This document shows, piece after piece, positions 28,490-37,365 of a stretch of 64,000 nt of DNA. This stretch comes from Prado023 sp963706875. Its GTDB lineage: Bacteria > Actinomycetota > Actinomycetes > S36-B12 > CAIYMF01. Below the pieces are notes generated by a model. It made no database searches, was not told the DNA's origin, and saw only the letters and a program-made list of their open reading frames with translations. The stretch spans positions 186,001 through 250,000 of the forward strand of contig CAVPNW010000021.1 in the NCBI GenBank assembly GCA_963706875.1, given 5' to 3'. Position 1 is the first letter of the stretch. Every line of letters starts with the position of its first letter. A program made the translations under genes and the position numbers.

Positions 28490-28699
28490 TCAACCTCCGT
28501 GGTGCGGCGGGGTCTCCGTGCGGTAGCGAGCCAGCCGATCGGACTCGGACTCGCCGCGCTCGCCCCAGGACTCGGGTCGGTCCTCGCCCGCTCGATCATC
28601 CAGGGGGTCACCCAGGGACAGCCGCCGAGGTGGCACATCGTCAGGCTGCTCAGGGATGGGTGCCTCGCAGCCGTCGGGCCCGGTGGCCCCCGATGTCAC
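28490..28699 (-). CDS. Small acidic hypothetical protein coupled to the PAC2 gene
   Basis: A 69-residue product ending TETPPHHGG, with an acidic, Arg/Glu/Asp/Pro-rich body (PESWGERGESESDRLARY) and one Cys. Its GTG overlaps the PAC2 stop (GTGA), a sign of coupled translation. Similar small proteins ending in PPHHG or PPHW are, from memory, common in Actinobacteria, but their function is unknown to me. No membrane segment or nucleotide-binding motif is visible. Confidence 0.65.
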   Translation of the reverse strand: MTSGATGPDGCEAPIPEQPDDVPPRRLSLGDPLDDRAGEDRPESWGERGESESDRLARYRTETPPHHGG

Positions 28700-29592
28700 T
28701 GCGGATCGCCCTGGTCGAGTTGGGCGAGGAACGCCTCCACCTGCGCCGCGATGTCGGTGTCCGCGGGCAGGGCGTCGGCCCCTGCGGACTGGTTGGCACG
28801 ACTGGCCATCATCGCGTCGTACTGCTCCTCGAGGGTGGTCACCGCCTCCATGTTCTCCGGGTTGGACGCGATCTGGATTGAGATGTCGGCGTCGGACTCC
28901 TCGGCTGCTTCGCGCAGCTCGTCGAGCGGGACGGCCATACCGGTCGCCGTGGACAGCGACTGCAGCAGGGCCAGTGCCCCCCGCGGGAACTCGGCCTGGA
29001 CGAGGTAGTGCGGCACGTGCGCGGCGAAGCCCATCGCTGGCCGGTCCTGCTCGCCGAGCCGGAGCTCGAGCAGCGCAGCAAGGCTTCCCGGCACCTCCAG
29101 TGAGCCCACCCAGGGCTGCGCGCCCACGGTGAGCGTCGGATCATTGGCGTGCACGGTGACGTTGATGGGCCGCGTGTGCGGCGCCGGCCAGGGGATGGCG
29201 TGCATCCCCACGACCAGGCGCACGCCGAGGGCCTCAGCCAGGCGGATGATCCCGTTGCTCACCGCGCCCCACGCGGTGTCCGGCTCGGTGCCGTGGAGGA
29301 TCAGGAAACGCTCGCCGCGTTCGTCGACCGCCGCATCGACGACCAGCTCGGGCATGGCCACGGACTCGTAGTGGTCCGAGTCGAAGACGGTTCGGGGGCG
29401 ACGGCCGCGGTAGTCGAACAGGGAGTCGATGTCGAAGGTGGCAACGCGCGTGTGCTCGCAGCTGTCGAGCAGGTGCTCGATGGCCAGGCGGCTGGCGCCC
29501 CCCGCGTCCATGAACCCGGTCAGCCCATGGACCAGCACCGGGGCGCCCAGCTCCGGGCGGTCTGGCTCGAGTCGGTAGGACCCCGCTGTCAC
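28696..29592 (-). CDS. PAC2 family protein (proteasome assembly chaperone-like)
   Basis: A 298-residue PAC2-fold protein, related to the eukaryotic proteasome assembly chaperone 2 and common in proteasome-bearing Actinobacteria. Recognisable parts: LVHGLTGFMDAGGAS, TFDIDSLFDYRGRRP, LHGTEPDTAWG, GMHAIPWPAPHTRP and AHVPHYLVQ. A long helical C-terminus follows (DADISIQIASNPENMEAV). Whether it assists the proteasome in bacteria is not established. GTG 29592 is supported by GGGAG; the frame extends upstream to 29880 without a good start. The downstream 69-codon gene is coupled to it. Confidence 0.85.
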   Translation of the reverse strand: MTAGSYRLEPDRPELGAPVLVHGLTGFMDAGGASRLAIEHLLDSCEHTRVATFDIDSLFDYRGRRPRTVFDSDHYESVAMPELVVDAAVDERGERFLILHGTEPDTAWGAVSNGIIRLAEALGVRLVVGMHAIPWPAPHTRPINVTVHANDPTLTVGAQPWVGSLEVPGSLAALLELRLGEQDRPAMGFAAHVPHYLVQAEFPRGALALLQSLSTATGMAVPLDELREAAEESDADISIQIASNPENMEAVTTLEEQYDAMMASRANQSAGADALPADTDIAAQVEAFLAQLDQGDPQ

Positions 29593-29840
29593 GACTTCTC
29601 CCTCACCTCGAGCCGGCGCCTCTCGCGACCGGCTGGCCGTCAGGTTCAACGAGAGTACTGCCGCCGTGATTCCCGTCGTCGGACGACGCCTCATGAGCGG
29701 GGGCGCGCCGCGCGTGGGGACGAGGGTCGAGACGAGGTCGAGCCACGCGGTCGCTGCTACTGTCGAACTGCCCGCCCATCGCTGCAGGGCGGGGCAACCC
29801 ATGAGGCGAGCGAGGGCGTACCGACCTTCCAGGAGGCGCG

Positions 29841-31043
29841 ATGACCCAGGAGCCGGGGCCGGTGCGGCCCGACGACTCACCCGTCGACGACACCGCTGGC
29901 AGAGCCGGCGCCGCGCGGGCTGGGAGTCCGGAGGTGGCGCAGGGAACCGAGGACCAGCGGCGCGGCCCGGTCTCCCGACTGGTTCGCAACAAGCGCTTCG
30001 TGAAGCTCGTCGCGGTGCTCATCACCCTCGCCCTGGTGTACTACGCGTTCTTCATCGTCCTGCCCAGTGAGATCAGCTGGGCCGAGGTGCAATCAGCCCT
30101 GAAGGCGCTGACAGCGGCGGAGATCGCGGCGCTGGTCGTGTCTGGCCTGTTGCTCATGGTCGTCCTCGGGTGGGCGGCCAAGGCGTCACTGCCAGGCCTG
30201 ACCCTCTACCAGGGCTTCGAGTCCTCGGCCACCAGCCAGATGACGGCGTTCGTGGTGCCCCCGCCGGGGGACTACGTGATCAGGTTCGCGATGTACCGGA
30301 CCTACGGGTTCTCCGACGAGCAGTCGGGTGCGTCGGTGCTCGTCTCGATGGTGCTGCGCTACGTCGCCATCTTCTTCGTGCCGATCGTCGGACTCCTGGC
30401 GGTGATCATCGCGGGCACCGCGACCTCGAGCCAGGTCTGGTGGTTCGTCGGCCTCACCATCGCGTTCGTGATCGTGTGCTGGGTGATGCTCAGGGTCATC
30501 CAGAGCGACGCAGTGGCGCACAGCATCGGCCGGCGCATGAACTCCGCCGTCGCCTGGGCGATGGGCCTGTTCCATCGCACGCCGGCCGGCGACATCGAGC
30601 GCAGCGTCGTCAGCTTCGGCCAACGCACACGCGCGACGGTGAGCACCAACGGGCCGTCCCTGACGGCCTCCAACGCCACCTGGGCCGTGGGCAATGCTCT
30701 GGTCCTGCTGATGGCCATGCGGTTCAGCGGCCTGGACCCCACCACGGTCCCGCTGGCGACGGCACTGCTGGCCTGCGGCTTCCTGATGGTGGTCAACATC
30801 CTGCCCATCCCCGGCAAGAGCGCCCTCGCGGCGCCCACCCTGTTCACGATCATGAGCCTGACCAGTGATGCCGACCAGTCGGCCATGACAGCCGCGATCC
30901 TGCTCTACCGGGTGGTCACCTGGCTGCTGCCGATGCCGGTGGGCGCCGCCCTGTTCTTCGTGTGGCGCTACCGGGTGCGCCGTGACACGGTCACGACCGT
31001 GCCTGAGGACCCCGACGTGATCACGGCCGGCCCGGGCGCGTGA
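29841..31043 (+). CDS. Lysylphosphatidylglycerol synthase TM-region / UPF0104 family membrane protein
   Basis: A 400-residue integral membrane protein with about eight hydrophobic segments after a ~45-residue polar N-terminus. It resembles the flippase-like TM half of MprF/AglD proteins: SQMTAFVVPPPGDYVIRFAM and the C-terminal LPIPGKSALAAPTLF with VTWLLPMPVG are typical. No lysyl-transferase domain is attached. A lipid-flipping role is inferred from the family. ATG 29841 has AGGAGG shortly upstream. It is convergent with the ABC exporter, with stops only 4 bases apart. Confidence 0.85.
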   Translation: MTQEPGPVRPDDSPVDDTAGRAGAARAGSPEVAQGTEDQRRGPVSRLVRNKRFVKLVAVLITLALVYYAFFIVLPSEISWAEVQSALKALTAAEIAALVVSGLLLMVVLGWAAKASLPGLTLYQGFESSATSQMTAFVVPPPGDYVIRFAMYRTYGFSDEQSGASVLVSMVLRYVAIFFVPIVGLLAVIIAGTATSSQVWWFVGLTIAFVIVCWVMLRVIQSDAVAHSIGRRMNSAVAWAMGLFHRTPAGDIERSVVSFGQRTRATVSTNGPSLTASNATWAVGNALVLLMAMRFSGLDPTTVPLATALLACGFLMVVNILPIPGKSALAAPTLFTIMSLTSDADQSAMTAAILLYRVVTWLLPMPVGAALFFVWRYRVRRDTVTTVPEDPDVITAGPGA

Positions 31044-31047
31044 TCCG

Positions 31048-31851
31048 TCAGCGGGAGGCCGCGCGACGGTACCGAGCGACGCCCAGCGGCACGAAGATCG
31101 CCAGCAGCACGAGGCACCAGAGGACTGAGGCCAGCACTGGGTTCTGCAACGGCCAGTAGTCCGGAGCCCGGTAGTTGGGCGGGACGTTGCCGAAGAGCTC
31201 GCGGACCGCGGCGGCCACTGCGCTGATCGGGTTCCAGGCCGCCACGGGCTGGAGCCAGGTGGGCATCGTCTCCAGCGGGACGAACGCGTTGGACAGGAAC
31301 GTCAGCGGGAACAGCCAGATGAGGCCCGCGGTCTGGGCCACCTCCACGCTGCGCACCGAGAGTCCGATGACAGCTCCGATCCACAGGAACGAGTAGGCGA
31401 ACAGGGCCAGGAGGGCGAAGGCGCCAAGCACGCTGACGGCCGGGGCGTCAGTCCGCCAGCCCACCAGGAGGCCGGTCAGCGCCATGGCCGCGGTGGTGAC
31501 CCCGGCGAACGCGAGGTCGGCGAAGGTCCGCCCCGCGAGGACCGCGGACCGGGCCATCGGCAGGGAGCGGAACCGGTCGAACAGACCGCGGGAGAGGTCA
31601 TCGGCCATGGCGATGCAGGTCGTGGCGCAGGTGAAGGCCACGGTCTGCACGAAGATCCCGCCCATGAGGTAGTCGGTGTAGTCCACACCGCGAACCTCGA
31701 TCGCGCCGCCGAAGACGAACGCGAACAGCAGCACGAACATGATCGACTGGATGATCCCGAAGACGATCGAGTCGGGCTGACGGCGCAGGCGCGTGACGTT
31801 GCGCCAGGTGATGGTCCGGGTGTCGGACAGGGTCTGCCCCAGGGCACTCAT
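31048..31851 (-). CDS. ABC-2 type transporter permease (DrrB-like)
   Basis: Membrane half of a drug/lipid exporter, 267 residues with six predicted segments. Family features: TITWRNVTRLRRQPDSIVF at the N-terminus, the VDYTDYLMGGIFVQTVAF segment, DLSRGLFDRFRSLPMARSA, and NAFVPLETMPTWLQPVAAWNP near the end, as in daunorubicin-resistance DrrB. Its ATG overlaps the ATPase stop (ATGA). Substrate is unknown; lipid or macrolide-like compounds are usual for the family. Confidence 0.92.
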   Translation of the reverse strand: MSALGQTLSDTRTITWRNVTRLRRQPDSIVFGIIQSIMFVLLFAFVFGGAIEVRGVDYTDYLMGGIFVQTVAFTCATTCIAMADDLSRGLFDRFRSLPMARSAVLAGRTFADLAFAGVTTAAMALTGLLVGWRTDAPAVSVLGAFALLALFAYSFLWIGAVIGLSVRSVEVAQTAGLIWLFPLTFLSNAFVPLETMPTWLQPVAAWNPISAVAAAVRELFGNVPPNYRAPDYWPLQNPVLASVLWCLVLLAIFVPLGVARYRRAASR

Positions 31852-32903
31852 CGGTTGGTCCCCTCCATCGTCTCGGGCTTCGGTGGGCCCACGTCGGTCG
31901 AAGTGGGTGCTGTCCCGCGGGCGCCGCCGACGGACGCGGTGTCCGACACCGCGTCGTCCTCCGCATGGCGCCCGGTGAGCTCGAGGAACACATCGTCGAG
32001 GGTGGGTCGCCGCACGCCGATGTCGAGGATGTGCACGCCCTTCTCGTCGAAGGCCCGGACCGCCTCCAGCAAAGCGGTGGCGCCCCCCGCCACCGGGGCC
32101 ACGAGCTGCCGGGAGTGCTCGTCGACGTCGATGACGCCATTGGCCAGCCCGGACAGGACCTCACGCGCCTCCCAGACCTGGCCCGCCGCCACCGTGACGG
32201 CCAACCGCTCACCGCCGACCTGGGCCTTGAGCTCGTCGGAGGTGCCCCGGGCGATCACCCGGCCGCGGTCGACGACGGCGATCGAGTCGGCCAGCTTGTC
32301 CGCCTCGTCCAGGTACTGGGTGGTCAGCAGGACGGTCGTCCCCTGGGCCACGAGCCCCTCGATGACCTCCCACAGGCCGATCCGGCTGCGCGGGTCGAGG
32401 CCGGTCGTGGGTTCGTCCAGGAAGATGATCGGTGGTCGGGCGACCAGCGCGCCAGCGAGATCCAGCCGGCGGCGCATGCCCCCCGAGTAGGTCTTGGCGG
32501 GGCGGTCGGCGGCCTCCACGAGGTCGAACTGCTCGAGCAGCTCGGTGGCCCGGGCTCGCGACTGGGCCATGTCGAAGTGGTACAGCCGCCCCACCATGAC
32601 CAGGTTCTCCCGACCCGTCAGGTACTCGTCGACGGCGGCGTACTGGCCCGACAGTCCGATCGAGCGGCGCACGCCCTGGGGGTCGGAGGCGACGTCGATG
32701 CCGTTGACCGTGGCCCGCCCGGAGTCCGGGGTGAGCAGGGTGGTGAGGATGCGCACGGCGGTGGTCTTGCCGGCCCCGTTGGGGCCGAGCAGCCCCAGCA
32801 CTGACCCGGTCGGGACCTCGAGGTCCACGCCGTCGAGCGCGCGGACCTCGCCCGACCGGCTCGGGAACACCTTGACCAGGGCCTCAGCGGTGATTGCTGC
32901 CAT
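31848..32903 (-). CDS. ABC transporter ATP-binding protein (DrrA-like)
   Basis: ATPase of the exporter encoded with the downstream permease. Walker A is GPNGAGKTT, Q-loop region SGQYAAVDEYLTG, signature YSGGMRRRLDLAGAL, Walker B IIFLDEPTTGLD, followed by TTQYLDEADKLAD. The C-terminal DrrA-type domain includes RRPTLDDVFLELTGRH and a 35-residue polar tail. ATG 32903 (MAAITAEALVKVF) is chosen; a TTG at 32915 would add four residues. It is divergent from the secreted nuclease gene. Confidence 0.94.
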   Translation of the reverse strand: MAAITAEALVKVFPSRSGEVRALDGVDLEVPTGSVLGLLGPNGAGKTTAVRILTTLLTPDSGRATVNGIDVASDPQGVRRSIGLSGQYAAVDEYLTGRENLVMVGRLYHFDMAQSRARATELLEQFDLVEAADRPAKTYSGGMRRRLDLAGALVARPPIIFLDEPTTGLDPRSRIGLWEVIEGLVAQGTTVLLTTQYLDEADKLADSIAVVDRGRVIARGTSDELKAQVGGERLAVTVAAGQVWEAREVLSGLANGVIDVDEHSRQLVAPVAGGATALLEAVRAFDEKGVHILDIGVRRPTLDDVFLELTGRHAEDDAVSDTASVGGARGTAPTSTDVGPPKPETMEGTNR

Positions 32904-32982
32904 GTGCCGATCCAACCCCAGCCCCCTGACACGCGCACGTCAACGGCGGGGCGAGGCCGCTGCCCCAGGTCCTTCACGTGCC

Positions 32983-33039
32983 GATATCCACACCCTTCCC
33001 CCCTGATATCCCCGTCCGGCCGGACCGTGCTGCTAGGTT
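32983..33039 (+). promoter_or_regulatory. Direct GATATCC repeats and extended -10 promoter before the nuclease gene
   Basis: GATATCC occurs at 32983-32989 and 33005-33011, 22 bases apart, on the same face of the helix. Then TGCTAGGTT (33031-33039) reads as an extended -10 element, 35 bases before the start codon. The AT-richer repeats stand out from their GC-rich surroundings and may bind an activator or a repressor. Confidence 0.45.
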
Positions 33040-33073
33040 CGCCTCACCAAGGCGTCGATGTCCGGGGGGACAG

Positions 33074-34933
33074 ATGGATCGCAGGGATGGGTGGGAGTCC
33101 GGCCGGGCGGCGCTACCCGCGCGTCGGCGGGCGGTCATCGCCGGGGCGACCACCGCGCTGCTCCTCGGGGGCCTCACTCCCCTGGCCGGGCCCTCGAGCG
33201 CCATCACTGCGCAGGCCGAGCAGACCTGGGAGACCGGGATCATCAGCGGCGTCGCTGACGGTGACACCGTGAGCGTGGACATCCAGACCGCCGCGGACCC
33301 CGGGTTCATCGCCCCGCCAGCCTCCCCGGACCCGGCCGTCCCCTCGGCTCGCTCCTACTGCGCCGAGCGCATCAACCCCGATGGCTCGATGCCGGCCCCG
33401 GACAACGACCTCGACAACTGCCGGGTCCGCCTGACCGGGATCCAGGCACCGGAGAAGGCTGGCGCGACCGGGGGATCAGCCCTCGAGCAGTGTCGTGCCA
33501 GCGCCGCCACCGCCGCACTCGAGGCGGTCCTGCCCGTCGGGACCGCCGTGCAGCTGCGTTCGATCAACGTCCGCTCGGTCGAGGCCGACTACTCCGCAGG
33601 CAGGCTGGCCCGCTCGGTGTACTACCAGGACGCGGGCGGCAACTGGGTCGACGCCGGGCGCGCGGTGCTCGCCGGGGGGCACGCCATGTGGTTCCCGCAC
33701 AGCGTGGCGGACACCGAGAAGCCGGAGTACGCCCGCAACCTGGAGTACCGGCGGCTCGTGGACGACGCCGCCGCGCGCGGGGTGGGTCTCTGGTCGGCGA
33801 ACCTCTGCGGCAGCTCGACCCCGGCCGCCGTCCGGACCTGGGTCGTCTCGGACCCGATCGGCGATGACGCCAACAACGAGTACGTGGTGGTGCTCAACGA
33901 CTCCGACGCAGCACTGGACGTCAGCGGTTGGACGGTTCGGGATTCGTCGCTGACCACGTTCACGTTCCCCGTGGGGACCGTCATCGGCCCCCGCGACCAC
34001 ATCCGGATCCTCACGGGGTCCGGCGCCCCCGGGACGCCAACGCCGCGCGACTTCCGCTTCGGCGGTCCGACCCAGATGTTCGCCAACTGGGACCCGGCGG
34101 CCGGCTACTTCTACGGCGACGGCGCCTACGTCTACGACGCCCAGCCCGGGTTCGCCTATGGCAACCTGCGCGCCTGGTTCCACTACCCGTGCGACCCGGC
34201 GTCGTGCGGCGACCCGCTCACCGGCCGCGTGGTCATCGGCGCCGTGCAGTACGACCCTCCGGGCACTGACACGGCGGCCGGTGAGTACATCGAGTTCCGC
34301 AACACGACGGCCGCAGCGGTCAGCCTGGGCGGCTACGCCTTCGGCCGCCAGGGCTCGCAGTACCCGTTCCCACCGGCCACGGTCCTCCCCGCTGGGGGCA
34401 CCCTGCGCCTGTCGATGGGCGTGGGAGTCGATGCCGCGGACACCCTGTACCTCGGTCGCACCGCGAGCCTGCTGGCCAACTCCGGCGACCACCTCACGCT
34501 GGTCAACCTCAACCACGCCCCCGTCGACTGCCGCGCGTGGGGTGCGTTCAGCTGCGCCGGGATGCCGGTCAGCGGGGCGCTGACCACGCCGGTCGCGGCC
34601 GCGGCACCGGCACCACCCGCCGTCCTGGCACCCACGAACCGTCCGGCTGCCCCCACTGCGGTGCGCGTGAGCGCCAAGTCCAAGCGTGTCACCGTGCGCT
34701 GGTCCGCCCCGGCGCCCAACGGCACGAAGAAGGTCACCAAGTACCGCGCGAAGGTCTACCTGAGCTCCGGGAAGGCGCTGAAGTACCGCACGTCGTGCAC
34801 GGCGAAGTCGCGGACCCTCAAGTGCCGGACCAAGAAGCTGCTCAAGGGCCGGACTTACGTGGTGAAGGTCCAGGCCCGCAACTCGAAGGGATACGGCGCG
34901 TACTCCGCGCCGGTCGCTGTCCGGGTCAAGTGA
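33074..34933 (+). CDS. Secreted thermonuclease-like protein with two lamin-tail domains and an FnIII domain
   Basis: A 619-residue predicted extracellular nuclease. After MDRRDGW come a Tat-like ARRR stretch and a hydrophobic signal segment (about 20-40). The SNase/TNase domain runs about 52-245: GVADGDTVSVDI, RVRLTGIQAPE and GRLARSVYY carry the Asp, Arg and Glu positions expected for catalysis. Two lamin-tail domains follow (about 252-375, LNDSDAALDVSGWTVRD; about 390-515, AAGEYIEFRNTTAAAVSLGG). A C-terminal FnIII domain (535-619), very Lys-rich, ends in VKVQARNSKGYGAYS. ATG 33074 has GGGGGGA upstream. Release of nutrients or biofilm DNA is likely but inferred. Confidence 0.88.
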   Translation: MDRRDGWESGRAALPARRRAVIAGATTALLLGGLTPLAGPSSAITAQAEQTWETGIISGVADGDTVSVDIQTAADPGFIAPPASPDPAVPSARSYCAERINPDGSMPAPDNDLDNCRVRLTGIQAPEKAGATGGSALEQCRASAATAALEAVLPVGTAVQLRSINVRSVEADYSAGRLARSVYYQDAGGNWVDAGRAVLAGGHAMWFPHSVADTEKPEYARNLEYRRLVDDAAARGVGLWSANLCGSSTPAAVRTWVVSDPIGDDANNEYVVVLNDSDAALDVSGWTVRDSSLTTFTFPVGTVIGPRDHIRILTGSGAPGTPTPRDFRFGGPTQMFANWDPAAGYFYGDGAYVYDAQPGFAYGNLRAWFHYPCDPASCGDPLTGRVVIGAVQYDPPGTDTAAGEYIEFRNTTAAAVSLGGYAFGRQGSQYPFPPATVLPAGGTLRLSMGVGVDAADTLYLGRTASLLANSGDHLTLVNLNHAPVDCRAWGAFSCAGMPVSGALTTPVAAAAPAPPAVLAPTNRPAAPTAVRVSAKSKRVTVRWSAPAPNGTKKVTKYRAKVYLSSGKALKYRTSCTAKSRTLKCRTKKLLKGRTYVVKVQARNSKGYGAYSAPVAVRVK

Positions 34934-35088
34934 CCCACGGGCCATCTGGTGGCGGCCGGACTGCCTGCAGGCCGGCACCGGAGCCACCCCTGCACGTCAC
35001 ACAACCGTGACCCGGACGCCGGCCCCGACACGCGCCGGCAACACTGCCGAAACGGCCAGCCCATCGGGCCGACCTACACTTGGCGCCC

Positions 35089-36612
35089 GTGAACCCCAAC
35101 CCCACAGACCAGGCAGAAGTCCCTGACCTGGCACAGGACACGCCCATCCGCACCGACCTCCCCGCCTGGGACCGCTGGTTCGACCTGACCCGACGCGGGT
35201 CCACGCTCAGCACCGAGTTCCGCGGCGGCCTGGTCACGTTCTTCACGATGGCCTACATCGTCGTGCTGAACCCGCTGATCCTCGGCACCGCCCAGGACAT
35301 CAACGGGACCTACATCGGCGGCGGGGACAACCCCGTCGTCTCCATCGGCCTCGTGGCCGGGGCGACCGCCCTGGTCGCCGGCATCCTGACGATCGCCATG
35401 GGCGCCATCGGGCGCTTCCCGCTCGCGATCGCCGCCGGCCTCGGCCTCAACAGCTTCCTGGCCTTCACGATCGCTCCGCTCATGACCTGGCCGCAGGCCA
35501 TGGGCCTGGTCGTCCTCGAAGGCATCATCATCTTCGCGCTTGTGCTCACCGGCCTGCGCGTCAAGGTGTTCAACGCCATCCCCGAGGCCCTGAAGTACGC
35601 CATCGGCGTCGGCATCGGCCTGTTCATCGCCCTGATCGGGCTGGTGGACGCCGGCATCGTGCGGCCGGGAATACCGCTGATCTCATTCGGCGTCAACGGC
35701 GCGCTGCGGGGCTGGCCCTCCCTGGTGTTCGTGTTCGGCCTGCTGCTGATGATCGTGCTCGTGACCAAGCGCGTGAAGGGCGCGATCCTGATCGGGATCC
35801 TGGCCACGGCTGCGCTGGCGATCGCCATTGAGGCGGCGTTCAAGATCGGGCCCCTCAACGACGGGAACCCGGACACCCCCAACAACCCGACCGGGTGGGC
35901 GCTGAACGTCCCGAGCTTCCCGGACACGTGGTTCAGCACGCCGGACCTGAGCATCCTCGGGCAGTTCTCGCTCACCGGAGCCTTCGCGGCGGTCGGCATC
36001 GTGACCGCATCCCTGTTCGTGTTCTCGCTGCTGCTCACCGACTTCTTCGACACGATCGGCACGGTCACAGGGCTGTCCCACGAGGCCGAGCTGACCGACG
36101 AGGAGGACAACATCCCCCACCTCGAGGCGATCCTGCTCGTGGACTCGGCCGCCGCGGCCGTGGGCGGTGCGGCGTCGGTGTCGAGCAACACCAGCTACAT
36201 CGAGAGCGCGGCCGGCATCGGCGAGGGCGCCCGCACGGGTATCGCCGCGATCGTCGCGGGCGTGCTGTTCCTGCTCGCCATGTTCGTGACGCCGCTGGTG
36301 TCGGTGATCCCCTACGAGGCGGCCACCCCAGCGCTGGTGATCGTCGGCTTCCTGATGATGACCCAGATCAAGCACATCCCGTTCGACGACTACACGATCG
36401 GGATCCCCGCCTTCCTGACGATCATCATCATGCCGTTCACCTACTCGATCGCGAACGGCATCGGGGCCGGCATCGTCACCTACACCCTCCTGCAGGTCGC
36501 CACGGGCAGGACCCGGCAGATCCCGGGCCTGCTCTGGATCGTCACGGCGGCCTTCGTCGTCTTCTTCGCGATCGACCCCGTGACCCAGCTGCTGGACTCG
36601 GTCACCGGCTGA
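35089..36612 (+). CDS. NCS2 family purine permease (AzgA/adenine-guanine-hypoxanthine type)
   Basis: Proton-coupled nucleobase importer of 507 residues with about 12-14 membrane segments. AzgA-type signatures: TEFRGGLVTFFTMAYIVVL, GLGLNSFLAF, LTGLRVKVFNAIPEALK, LTDFFDTIGTVTGLS with the substrate-binding Asp/Thr region, and SSNTSYIESAAGIGEGART. GTG 35089 (VNPNPTDQ) is preferred over a TTG nine bases upstream. A stable hairpin follows the stop. With thymidine kinase it forms the salvage capacity seen in the window. Confidence 0.94.
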   Translation: MNPNPTDQAEVPDLAQDTPIRTDLPAWDRWFDLTRRGSTLSTEFRGGLVTFFTMAYIVVLNPLILGTAQDINGTYIGGGDNPVVSIGLVAGATALVAGILTIAMGAIGRFPLAIAAGLGLNSFLAFTIAPLMTWPQAMGLVVLEGIIIFALVLTGLRVKVFNAIPEALKYAIGVGIGLFIALIGLVDAGIVRPGIPLISFGVNGALRGWPSLVFVFGLLLMIVLVTKRVKGAILIGILATAALAIAIEAAFKIGPLNDGNPDTPNNPTGWALNVPSFPDTWFSTPDLSILGQFSLTGAFAAVGIVTASLFVFSLLLTDFFDTIGTVTGLSHEAELTDEEDNIPHLEAILLVDSAAAAVGGAASVSSNTSYIESAAGIGEGARTGIAAIVAGVLFLLAMFVTPLVSVIPYEAATPALVIVGFLMMTQIKHIPFDDYTIGIPAFLTIIIMPFTYSIANGIGAGIVTYTLLQVATGRTRQIPGLLWIVTAAFVVFFAIDPVTQLLDSVTG

Positions 36613-36630
36613 TCCTCGCCACCCGTCCCC

Positions 36631-36663
36631 CAGGGGCGCCCGTCCACCCGGCGGGCGCCCCTG
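36631..36663 (+). terminator. Hairpin after the purine permease
   Basis: Arms CAGGGGCGCCCG (36631-36642) and CGGGCGCCCCTG (36652-36663) form a perfect 12-bp stem with a 9-base loop, 18 bases after the permease stop. It lacks a U-tract. Confidence 0.7.
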
Positions 36664-36694
36664 CTCATGTCCGCAGGCTGGGAGGATGCGGGGT

Positions 36695-37303
36695 GTGATC
36701 CGCACCGCGACCCCCGCCGACGCCCAGCAGCTGTACCGGATCTGCCTGCTGACCGGCGACGCAGGTCGCGACGCTTCCGCGCTGCACGCCGACCCCGACC
36801 TGCTCGGCGAGGTCTACGTCGGCCCCTACCTGCACGTGGCACCGGCCGTCGCGGCGGTCGCAACCGCGGAGGACGGGTCCGTCCTGGGCTACGTCCTGGG
36901 CACCCCGGACAGCCGGGGGTTCGCGGCTGCGTGCGAGGCCGGGTGGTGGCCGGCGCTGCGAGCCCGGCACCCGCTGGACGCCGGCGCTGAGGCACACCCC
37001 CGGCCTCCTGCTGATCAATCGCTGGTGGTGGCCCTGCATCACCCCCCGGTGCCCGATGCCGGGTTGGTCGCCGCCCACCCTGCGCACCTGCACATCGACC
37101 TCCTCCCGGAGGCCCAGGGCCAGGGGCTGGGCAGGGCACTGCTCGACTGGCTGCTCGGCCGGCTCACCGAGTTGGGTGCACACGGGGTGCACCTGGGCGT
37201 CGACCCGCGCAACACCTCGGCCATCGCCTTCTACGAGCGCCTCGGGTTCACCCGGTGGGGGTCGGATCCGGACACCGTGACCCTGGTTCGACCGCTGGGG
37301 TGA
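36695..37303 (+). CDS. GNAT family N-acetyltransferase
   Basis: A 202-residue acetyltransferase. It opens VIRTATPADAQQLYRICLLTG; the acetyl-CoA site is LHIDLLPEAQGQGLGRALLDW and the end is NTSAIAFYERLGFTRWG. The layout (short GNAT with a WWPALRARHP region) resembles GNAT domains found near beta-N-acetylhexosaminidases, but the substrate is unknown. GTG 36695 is chosen with GGAGG at 9 bases; ATG 36686 is an alternative three codons earlier. Confidence 0.88.
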   Translation: MIRTATPADAQQLYRICLLTGDAGRDASALHADPDLLGEVYVGPYLHVAPAVAAVATAEDGSVLGYVLGTPDSRGFAAACEAGWWPALRARHPLDAGAEAHPRPPADQSLVVALHHPPVPDAGLVAAHPAHLHIDLLPEAQGQGLGRALLDWLLGRLTELGAHGVHLGVDPRNTSAIAFYERLGFTRWGSDPDTVTLVRPLG

Positions 37304-37365
37304 GGGGACGGGCCGCGCCTGGCGGACGGGTCGCGCCTCCGGCCGGATCGGCGCACAATCGGGTC

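Noticed and set aside
29593..29840. Search for a gene or RNA between the PAC2 and flippase-like genes
   Set aside because: Nothing convincing: frames there are composition-driven and I see no hairpin or clear promoter beyond what divergent genes need.
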